Source of the DNA: an uncultured Solirubrobacter sp.
GTDB lineage: Bacteria; Actinomycetota; Thermoleophilia; Solirubrobacterales; Solirubrobacteraceae
Direction of reading: 5' to 3'
DNA: 16,878 nt
NCBI GenBank assembly: GCA_937871635.1
Contig: CALMNS010000748.1
Span: 1-16,878 of the forward strand
Made by a program: the position numbers and the translations under genes. Below are positions 7,525-13,184 of this stretch, one piece after another; position 1 is the first letter of the stretch; each line of letters begins with the position of its first letter. The notes beneath the pieces were generated by a model. The model did no database searches. It saw only the letters and a program-made list of their open reading frames with translations, and was not told the origin of the DNA.

Positions 7525-8549
7525 CCCGGATCGCCGTGGTCGGCGCCACGGGCGCGGTCGGGCAGGTCATGCTCGAGGTCCTCGACGCGCGCGGCTGGCG
7601 GGCGCCCGACCACACCATCGTCCCCTTCGCCTCCGAACGCTCCGCGGGCCGGACGCTCGACAACGGGATGACCGTCGTCGGCCTCGCCGACGACACCATC
7701 GAGGGCTTCGACGTCGCGATCTTCTCGGCCGGCGGTGCGGTGAGCGGCGAGTGGGCGCCGCGCTTCGCCGCGGCGGGCGCCGTGGTGGTCGACAACTCCT
7801 CGCGCTGGCGGATGGACCCCGAGGTCCCGCTCGTCGTCGCCGAGGTCAACCCGCAGGCGCTCGACGGGCACCGCGGGATCGTCGCGAACCCGAACTGCTC
7901 CACGATGCAGCTCATGGTGGCGCTCAAGCCGATCCACGCCGCCGTGGGGATCGAGCGGCTCGTGGTCTCCACCTACCAGTCCGTGTCGGGCACCGGCGTC
8001 AAGGCGGTCGACGAGCTGCGGGCCCAGCAGCGGGCCATCCTGGCCGGCGAGCCGGTCCCGGAGCCCGAGGTCTATCCCGCGGTGATCGCCGACAACGTCA
8101 TCGGCGCGGCGGGCAACTTCCCGGAGGGCGACGACGCCACCGACGAGGAGCGCAAGATGATGTTCGAGACGCGCAAGATCCTCGCCGACGAGTCGATCGG
8201 CATCAGCGTCACCTGCGCCCGGGTCCCGGTCCCCTACAGCCACTCCGAGTCGGTCAACCTGCAGACCCGCGAGCCGCTGTCGGCGGCGCAGGCGCGGGCG
8301 CTGCTCGAGGCCGCGCCGGGGCTCGCGGTGGTCGACGACCCCAGCGCCCACCTCCATCCGACCGCGCGCGACGCGGCCGGTCGCGACGAGGTCTTCGTCG
8401 GGCGCATCCGCGACGACGAGTCGCACCCCCGGGCGCTGAACCTGTGGGTCGTCTCCGACAACCTGCGCAAGGGGGCGGCGACCAACGCCGTGCAGCTCGC
8501 CGAACTGCTCCATGCGCGCGGGCTGGTGTGCGCCACGTCAGTCGTCTGA
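7521..8549 (+). CDS. asd: Aspartate-semialdehyde dehydrogenase
   Basis: This enzyme reduces aspartyl phosphate with NADPH to aspartate semialdehyde, the branch-point substrate for the lysine/diaminopimelate and threonine/methionine routes. At 342 residues it has normal length. Seen in order: N-terminal Rossmann motif GATGAVG (9-15), SERSAG phosphate-binding segment, IFSAGG, VDNSS, catalytic C126 in NPNCSTMQL, YQSVSGTG, a dimerisation domain with MMFETRKIL, and active-site H241 in RVPVPYSHSESV. The N-terminus MTRIAVVGATGAVG fits ATG at 7521, which overlaps the lysC stop by 4 bp, so the two pathway enzymes are almost certainly co-transcribed and translationally coupled. A longer open frame upstream only reflects GC-rich sequence inside lysC. 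Confidence 0.96.
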
Positions 8550-8553
8550 CAAA

Positions 8554-8585
8554 GCGTAACCCGGTGCGCGCGGGGCCGGTCATAG
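8554..8585 (+). promoter_or_regulatory. ECF-type promoter candidate before the SigB-like sigma gene (GCGTAACC-N17-GTCATAG)
   Basis: GCGTAACC (8554-8561) and GTCATAG (8579-8585) are separated by 17 nt and end 6 nt before the GTG start of the sigma factor gene. The same element with the same spacing occurs before the ECF sigma gene at 11064-11095 on the other strand. The layout, AAC-containing -35 and NGTC-type -10, resembles ECF sigma promoters such as sigma-X/sigma-W types of Bacillus. It does not resemble a SigB/SigF promoter (GTTT/GGGTA). Confidence 0.5.
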
Positions 8586-8591
8586 GGGGCA

Positions 8592-9374
8592 GTGCTGATT
8601 CCTCAGTCATCCACCCCCCGCCGCCCCGGAGCCTCGCGCGACGCTCAGGACCGCATGCTCGTCCTGCGCGCCCGTCGCGAGGGCACGGTCGCCGCCCGCC
8701 GCACCGCCGTCGAGGGGCTGCTGCCGCTCGCGAAGTCGCTCGCTCGCCGCTACCACCGGGGTGAGGAGCCGCTCGAGGACCTCGAGCAGGTCGCCTGCAT
8801 CGGGCTCCTGAAGGCGATCGACGGCTTCGACGTCGAGCGCGAGACCCCGTTCGGCTCCTACGCCGTGCCGACCATCGTCGGGGAGCTGCGCCGCCACTAC
8901 CGCGACAAGGGGTGGACGGTCCGCGTCCCTCGGGACCTGCAGGAGCTCTCGCTCAAGCTGGGCAAGGTGCAGGACGGGATGGCCTCGAGCCTCGGCCGGC
9001 CGCCCACCACCGCGGAGCTCGCCGAGCGGCTGGAGACGACGGTCGAGCGGGTGCTCGAGGTGCGCGAGCTCGGGACGGCGATGCGGCCCGTCTCGCTCGA
9101 CCGCCCGCTCGCTCCCGAGCCGGGCGCCGAGGGTGAGGCGCTCGTCGAGCACCTCGGAGCGGCGGATCCAGGTTTTGAGCACGCCGACGAGGCGCTCGCT
9201 GCTCGCACGCTGCTCAACCGCCTGCCCGAGCGCGAGCGGCGGATCCTCGAGCTGCGCTTCGGTGAGGAGCTGACGCAGACGGAGATCGGCGAGCGGCTGG
9301 GGATCTCCCAGATGCACGTCTCGCGGCTGCTGCGCCGCTCCCTCGCGCAGCTGGCCGAGCCCGAAGCCGCCTGA
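8592..9374 (+). CDS. RNA polymerase sigma factor, SigB/SigF/SigG-like (group 3)
   Basis: This alternative sigma factor of 260 residues belongs to the general-stress/sporulation-like group 3. Region 2 is clear from LLPLAKSLARRYHRGEEPLEDLEQVACIGLLKAIDGFD through PFGSYAVPTIVGELRRHYRDKGWTVRVPRDLQEL. Region 3 follows with RPPTTAELAERL, and region 4 at the C-terminus with LPERERRILELRFGEELTQTEIGERLGISQMHVSRLLRRSLAQL. The GTG at 8592 is chosen because the candidate promoter ends 6 nt upstream, AGGGGG lies just before it, and it leaves a normal N-terminal helix (DAQDRMLVLRARREG); ATG at 8655 is a shorter alternative. No RsbW-like anti-sigma or RsbV antagonist gene is adjacent, so post-translational control, if any, is encoded elsewhere. 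It converges with the channel gene. Confidence 0.93.
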   Translation: MLIPQSSTPRRPGASRDAQDRMLVLRARREGTVAARRTAVEGLLPLAKSLARRYHRGEEPLEDLEQVACIGLLKAIDGFDVERETPFGSYAVPTIVGELRRHYRDKGWTVRVPRDLQELSLKLGKVQDGMASSLGRPPTTAELAERLETTVERVLEVRELGTAMRPVSLDRPLAPEPGAEGEALVEHLGAADPGFEHADEALAARTLLNRLPERERRILELRFGEELTQTEIGERLGISQMHVSRLLRRSLAQLAEPEAA

Positions 9375-9375
9375 C

Positions 9376-9402
9376 CCGGGCGCTCGCGCGCCGCCCGCCC
9401 GG
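9376..9402. terminator. GC-rich hairpin between convergent sigma factor and channel genes
   Basis: CCGGGCG (9376-9382) and CGCCCGG (9396-9402) form a 7-bp stem with a 13-nt loop starting 2 nt after the sigma factor stop. The minus-strand channel gene ends 33 bp further on. There is no T-tract. It could stop transcription from either side. Confidence 0.35.
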
Positions 9403-9434
9403 TCGCCCCGCCGCACGCAGCCGAAGCCGGGCGC

Positions 9435-10238
9435 CTAGGCCCGCTCGTCGAAGGACTCGACGACGGACTCGACCATCAGGTGGTTCGGGATCCGGACGGT
9501 GGTCCCCGACGAGGTTCGCAGGACCGTCGCCGCCGACTCCACGGCGGTGATCTCGCCACGATGGCCGGCCACGGCGATGGTGTCGCCGATCTCGTAGCTC
9601 TCGCGCACGAAGCGCCCCGCGCTGAGCGCCCGCCCGACCTCCCGGCCGCCCAGCCCGAAGGCCAGCGCGAAGGCGGCGACCACCCCGCCGAGCAGGAGCC
9701 CGACGAGCAGCAGCAGGACGGCGGTCGAGACGCCGAGCTGGGTGAGCGCGGTGACCGCGAAGACGGTGATGACCAGCAGCTCGACGAGGCGCCCGGAGAT
9801 CGCGGGGAGGTCCATCTGCCGGGCCAGGCGGTCCATCCGCCCCTTGGCGAAGGTCCCGACGACGACGCCGGCCAGCAGCAGGACCAGCGCGGTCAGGATC
9901 CGCGGCAGGAAGAGGACGGCCTCGTTGATCGCGTCGTCGAGCACCGCGAGGCCGAGGAGCGAGACCGCCGCGAGGATGAAGACGATCGCGAGGCCGACGC
10001 GGACGATGCGGCCGAGGAGCTTCGAGAGCGAGCGCCGCATCCCGAAGCGCTCGAGCGTGTCGTGGATCCCGAGCCGGTCGCCGAAGCCGTCGACGCCGGC
10101 CGCGTCGAGGCCGCGGGTGAGCAGGCGGCCGATCAGCCGGGAGAGCAGCAGCCCGAGGAAGAGGACGAGGAGCGCGGCGGCGACCCGCGGCAGCCCGCTC
10201 CCGAGCGCCTCCTGCGCGCGGTCGAGGATCCGGCTCAC
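9435..10238 (-). CDS. MscS-family mechanosensitive ion channel protein
   Basis: This 267-residue protein of the small-conductance mechanosensitive channel family belongs to the type with 'conserved TM helix' segments. It would be a membrane channel that opens under tension and releases solutes on osmotic downshock. About five hydrophobic segments are seen: LPRVAAALLVLFLGLLLSRL, then IVFILAAVSLLGLAV, ILTALVLLLAGVVVGTF, LVITVFAVTALTQLG, and the Gly/Ala-rich pore-like helix VLLLLVGLLLGGVVAAFALAFGLGGREV. The beta domain follows: ESYEIGDTIAVAGHRGEITAVESAATVLRTSSGTTVRIPNHLMVES. The C-terminus is short, without the large cytoplasmic vestibule domain of E. coli MscS. The GTG at 10238 overlaps the stop of the upstream 77-residue gene by GTGA; upstream in-frame sequence is Arg/Pro-rich and non-native. 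It is third in the ECF sigma operon. Confidence 0.85.
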   Translation of the reverse strand: MSRILDRAQEALGSGLPRVAAALLVLFLGLLLSRLIGRLLTRGLDAAGVDGFGDRLGIHDTLERFGMRRSLSKLLGRIVRVGLAIVFILAAVSLLGLAVLDDAINEAVLFLPRILTALVLLLAGVVVGTFAKGRMDRLARQMDLPAISGRLVELLVITVFAVTALTQLGVSTAVLLLLVGLLLGGVVAAFALAFGLGGREVGRALSAGRFVRESYEIGDTIAVAGHRGEITAVESAATVLRTSSGTTVRIPNHLMVESVVESFDERA

Positions 10239-10468
10239 GAGGCCCGCCGTCCCATCAAGAGCCGGGCGACGCCGCCCGCGGCGGAGGCGAAGTGGGAGAC
10301 GACCCGCAGCGCGCTGCGCACGGCGCCCTGCCAGCGCGCCGTCTTGACGACCCGGACGACCAGGGCGTGGGAGGGCTCGGGCGAGCTGACGCGCAGCGTG
10401 TCGAGCAGGTCGTCGAGGCGGGCCTCGGCCGGCGGCGGCGGGGGATCGAGGGGCTCGGTGCCGCTCAT
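10235..10468 (-). CDS. Small protein of unknown function (77 aa) between ECF sigma factor and MscS channel
   Basis: I do not recognise a named family. The protein has a Pro-rich N-terminus (DPPPPP, residues 8-13), then an amphipathic helical stretch with LDDLLDTLRVSSPEPSHALVVRVV, and a C-terminal mildly hydrophobic, basic helix (ALRVVSHFASAAGGVARLLMGRR) that contains His and Arg, so it is more likely membrane-associated than spanning. It is held in place by 4-bp overlaps on both sides: ATGA with the ECF sigma stop and GTGA with the channel start. The position directly after an ECF sigma gene is where anti-sigma factors usually lie, and the LDDLL-x-LR-x4-PEP pattern recalls cytoplasmic parts of some anti-sigma factors. 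There is no HxxxCxxC zinc motif. Anti-sigma function is a guess; coding status itself is well supported by the overlaps. Confidence 0.72.
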   Translation of the reverse strand: MSGTEPLDPPPPPAEARLDDLLDTLRVSSPEPSHALVVRVVKTARWQGAVRSALRVVSHFASAAGGVARLLMGRRAS

Positions 10469-11058
10469 GCCGGCAGCTCCCAGTCGTAGGTGTTGCGCCG
10501 CAGGAGCTCGATGAGCTCCGTGCGCGCACGGTGCAGGCGGCCCTTGACCGTGCCCAGCGGCGTCTCGGTGATCTCGGCGATCTCCTCGTAGGGCAGGCCC
10601 TCGAGGTCGCGCAGGACGAGGACGACCCGGTGCTCGTGGCGCAGACCGGTCAGCTTGAGCTCGAGGCGGGCCCTCCGCTCGCCCGCCTCCAGGCGCTCGG
10701 CGGGGAGGCGGACGGCGTCGCGCTCGGGCGACGCCTCGGCGAGCTCGTCCATGCGCTCGGAGTCCGGCACGTCGCGGCGGCGGACGGCGTGGTCGACCGC
10801 GGCGTTGTGGGTGATCTGCAGGAGCCAGGCGCGGAACGCCGCATCCCCGCGGAAGCCGCCGAGCCGGTGGAAGGCCCGCAGGAACGCGTCCTGGGCGACG
10901 TCCTCGGCCTCCTCGCGGCCCACGACCCGGGCGGCCACCCGGTAGACGACGGCCCGGTGGCGGTCCACGAGCTCCTCGAAGGCCCGCAGATCACCCTGGC
11001 GGGTGCGCTCCACGAGCAGGCGATCGGCGTCCATCAAGGGAGCGGATCCTACGGGCAT
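10465..11058 (-). CDS. ECF-type RNA polymerase sigma factor (sigma-70 family, group 4)
   Basis: This extracytoplasmic function sigma factor is 197 residues long. Region 2 spans DLRAFEELVDRHRAVVYRVAARVVGREEAEDVAQDAFLRAFHRL to FRAWLLQITHNAAVDHAVRRR. A variable acidic linker follows, then region 4 with LKLTGLRHEHRVVLVLRDLEGLPYEEIAEITETPLGTVKGRLHRARTEL. Region 3 is lacking, as expected. The ATG at 11058 lies 5 nt after an ECF-like promoter element; ATG at 11034 (MDADRLL, 189 aa) is an alternative but has no ribosome binding site. The gene is followed with 4-bp overlaps by a 77-residue protein and an MscS channel, suggesting a sensor/response unit for envelope or osmotic stress. The same promoter element before the nearby SigB-like gene suggests autoregulation and control of a second sigma factor. 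Confidence 0.93.
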   Translation of the reverse strand: MPVGSAPLMDADRLLVERTRQGDLRAFEELVDRHRAVVYRVAARVVGREEAEDVAQDAFLRAFHRLGGFRGDAAFRAWLLQITHNAAVDHAVRRRDVPDSERMDELAEASPERDAVRLPAERLEAGERRARLELKLTGLRHEHRVVLVLRDLEGLPYEEIAEITETPLGTVKGRLHRARTELIELLRRNTYDWELPA

Positions 11059-11063
11059 CCGGA

Positions 11064-11095
11064 CTAGGACGGGCCCCCGGCCCGGATGGTTACGC
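11064..11095 (-). promoter_or_regulatory. ECF-type promoter candidate before the ECF sigma operon (GCGTAACC-N17-GTCCTAG)
   Basis: On the minus strand GCGTAACC (11088-11095) is followed after 17 nt by GTCCTAG (11064-11070), which ends 5 nt before the ATG at 11058. It matches the element at 8554-8585 in both boxes, spacer length and distance to the start codon. ECF sigma genes are commonly autoregulated, so recognition by the encoded sigma factor is the simplest reading. The element begins 5 nt downstream of the sdhE stop. Confidence 0.55.
11070..11084. repeat. 15-bp palindrome inside the ECF promoter spacer; possible operator or sdhE terminator
   Basis: A perfect 6-bp inverted repeat with a 3-nt centre (CGGGCC-CCC-GGCCCG on the plus strand) lies just after the sdhE stop and between the two boxes of the ECF promoter candidate. 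It could terminate the sdh transcript (no T-tract is present) or be a repressor site blocking the ECF promoter. Confidence 0.35.
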
Positions 11096-11100
11096 CCGGC

Positions 11101-12051
11101 TCACTGCCCGACCTCACCGCTCGCCGCCCGCGAGCCGATCCCGCCGCCGACGCCGGCCACCACCGAGGTCGACCAGTCGATGACGGTCGTCGGCTTGACG
11201 ACGTGCTTGCCCATCCCGAGCTCCTTGGGATCGAGCCCGAGGGCCAACCCGACGAGCTGCGGGAGGTGCAGGACGGGGAGGTCGAGCTCCCGGCCGACGG
11301 CCTTCTCGGCCGCGGGCTGCTGGAGGTCGAGGTTGAGGTGGCACAGCGGGCACGGGGTGACCAGGCAGTCGGCGTCGGCGTCCTTGGCGTCGCCGAGATG
11401 GCGGCCCGCCTGCTTGAGCGACGCGTCCTTGTTCATCGTGATGATCGGGAAGCCGCAGCACTTGTTCATGCCGGCGTAGTCGACCACCGTGCCGCCCAGC
11501 GCCTCGATCACCTGCTGCAGGTAGATGTCGCGCGGGTGCTCGTCGTCGATCCCGACCCGGTCGGTGGGCCGCAGGATGTAGCAGCCGTAGAACGGGCCGA
11601 CCCGCAGGTCGGTGAGCGGGCGGGTGACCAGCGAGCGCAGGTGATCGAGGCCGATCTCCTCGACCAGGAGCCACAGGAAGTTCTTGTTGGCGATGCCGCG
11701 CTCGTAGCTGAGCCCCTCGGGCGCCAGCGACTCGTTGACCCGGACGCGGTACTCGCTCGAGGCGTCCAGCCGCTCCTGGCACTCGGACTGCGCGCCCTGG
11801 CAGGTCGAGCAGATGTTCATCATGAGATCGGCCCCGCGGGCCATCTCCTGCTGGGCGAGCGCGAAGGTCCGCGCGTTGAGCGTGTCGGCCAGCTCCTGGT
11901 TGTGCTCGGCGATCACGCCCGCACCGCAGCAGGCCGCGCGGTCGAGCTCGACGAGCTCGATGTCGAGCAGCGGCGCGACCTTCGCCATCGAGCCGTGCAG
12001 CTCAGGGGTGAACCCCCGGCTGACGCAGCCGGGCCAGTAGGCGACCTTCAT
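11101..12051 (-). CDS. sdhE: Succinate dehydrogenase subunit E-like protein with two CCG domains (HdrB-like)
   Basis: This is the third subunit of a class-E-type succinate dehydrogenase, related to heterodisulfide reductase subunit B, not to the small FAD-assembly factor also called SdhE. It would hold Fe-S cofactors and pass electrons between SdhB and the quinone or another acceptor. Two cysteine-rich CCG domains are complete: C9-x31-C41-C42-x38-C81-x2-C84, and C157-x40-C198-C199-x34-C234-x2-C237. There are no transmembrane segments; a short Gly-rich hydrophobic stretch near the C-terminus (VVAGVGGGIG) is too weak for an anchor. Length is 316 residues. The ATG at 12051 overlaps the sdhB stop by 4 bp (ATGA). 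Automatic pipelines often call this 'CoB--CoM heterodisulfide reductase subunit B', but the sdhAB context argues for a succinate:quinone oxidoreductase role. Confidence 0.88.
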   Translation of the reverse strand: MKVAYWPGCVSRGFTPELHGSMAKVAPLLDIELVELDRAACCGAGVIAEHNQELADTLNARTFALAQQEMARGADLMMNICSTCQGAQSECQERLDASSEYRVRVNESLAPEGLSYERGIANKNFLWLLVEEIGLDHLRSLVTRPLTDLRVGPFYGCYILRPTDRVGIDDEHPRDIYLQQVIEALGGTVVDYAGMNKCCGFPIITMNKDASLKQAGRHLGDAKDADADCLVTPCPLCHLNLDLQQPAAEKAVGRELDLPVLHLPQLVGLALGLDPKELGMGKHVVKPTTVIDWSTSVVAGVGGGIGSRAASGEVGQ

Positions 12052-13184
12052 ACGGAGTTCGGGCTCCTCTCGGCCGAGGACGAGGACGGCGTCCCGTGGG
12101 CCTGCGCCCCCTCGACGATGTCGTGGTTGTCCTGCTCGCCCGACTGCTCCTCGTCCTTGCCGCTGACGTAGAGGTTGAGCTCGAAGCGGGTGTCGTGGCC
12201 GTGGACGCGCTGGAAGATGTCCTTTACCTCCTGGGGCGCCTTGTGCTCGTGCAGGAGCGCCTTCTTGGGGGTGATCTTGCCCCGCTGGAGGCCCCTGAGC
12301 GCGATGGGCAGCGACGACAGCAGCTCGGGGACCGCGCGCGGGTGGAACTTGCCGCCGTAGGAGTCGGGCAGCAGGTCGGCCTCGTGCAGGAGCCCGTTGC
12401 GCTCGATGTTCTTGACGAACGCGTTCTCGTGCCGGTGGCCGTTGTTGCGGTCCTCGATCCCGTGGTCCGAGCCGGCGATCCGCCGCAGCCGCATGATCTG
12501 CGACATGGGGGCGACGCCCTTCGGGCACGCCTCGATGCAGTTGAAGCAGTGGGTGCAGTCGTAGATCCCGTGCGGGTCCTCGGAGAGGTCGCGCAGTCGC
12601 TCGAACTGCTGGCCGTCGCGCGGGTCGCCGACGAAACGGTAGGCCTTCGCCAGGGCGGCCGGGCCGATGAACAGCGGGTCGACCTCCATGGAGAGGCAGT
12701 GCGAGACGCAGGCGCCGCACTGGATGCAGGCCATCGTCTGGGTGACGTCGACCATCGCCTCCTTGGGGACGATGTACTCGCGCTCGGGGTGCTCGCCCTC
12801 GGGGATCAGCCACGGCGTAACCCGCTGCATCTTCTTCCAGTGCACGGCGTCCATGTCGACGATGAGGTCCTTGAGGACCGGCATGTTGCCCATCGGCTCG
12901 ACGGTGATTACGCCGCCGTCGCGCTCGGCCCGCTTCTGCGCCTCCTCGAGGTGCATGTGGCAAGCCAGGCCGGGGCGCCCGTTGATCGATACGCCGCAGG
13001 AGCCGCAGATCGCCGCCCGGCAGGAGTGGCGGATGCCGATCGAGCCGTCCTCGCGGTCGCGGATCTGCAGGATCCCGTCGAGCACCGAGCGGTGGCCGTC
13101 GAGATCGGCGGTGAACTCCTCCCAGTACGCCGGCTCACCCGACTCGGGGGAGTAGCGGCGGAGCTTGAGCGTGTATTCGGGCAC
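12048..13184 (-). CDS. sdhB: Succinate dehydrogenase iron-sulfur subunit with four-Cys third cluster motif
   Basis: This subunit carries electrons from the flavin of SdhA through three Fe-S clusters. The [2Fe-2S] ligands are C55, C60, C63 and C75; the second motif is C153-x2-C156-x2-C159-x3-C163. The third is C210-x2-C213-x2-C216-x3-C220-P. Canonical SdhB has a non-Cys residue where C213 lies (C-x5-C), giving a [3Fe-4S] centre; the extra Cys predicts a second [4Fe-4S] cluster, as reported for the archaeal Sulfolobus-type enzyme. The protein is 378 residues against about 240 for canonical forms, because of a C-terminal extension of about 150 residues ending in a low-complexity acidic/Ser-rich tail. 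The start is GTG at 13184, immediately after the sdhA stop, with AGGAGAGG about 11 nt upstream inside sdhA. Confidence 0.93.
   Translation of the reverse strand: MPEYTLKLRRYSPESGEPAYWEEFTADLDGHRSVLDGILQIRDREDGSIGIRHSCRAAICGSCGVSINGRPGLACHMHLEEAQKRAERDGGVITVEPMGNMPVLKDLIVDMDAVHWKKMQRVTPWLIPEGEHPEREYIVPKEAMVDVTQTMACIQCGACVSHCLSMEVDPLFIGPAALAKAYRFVGDPRDGQQFERLRDLSEDPHGIYDCTHCFNCIEACPKGVAPMSQIMRLRRIAGSDHGIEDRNNGHRHENAFVKNIERNGLLHEADLLPDSYGGKFHPRAVPELLSSLPIALRGLQRGKITPKKALLHEHKAPQEVKDIFQRVHGHDTRFELNLYVSGKDEEQSGEQDNHDIVEGAQAHGTPSSSSAERSPNSV

Noticed and set aside
9361..9429. 9-bp direct repeat CCGAAGCCG at 9361-9369 and 9421-9429
   Set aside because: It is short, GC-rich and partly coding. There is no third copy and no sign of an attachment site or target duplication.
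12816..12850. A third GCGTAACC inside sdhB (plus strand)
   Set aside because: There is no GTCNTAG at the required spacing, it lies within coding sequence, and no plus-strand gene follows.
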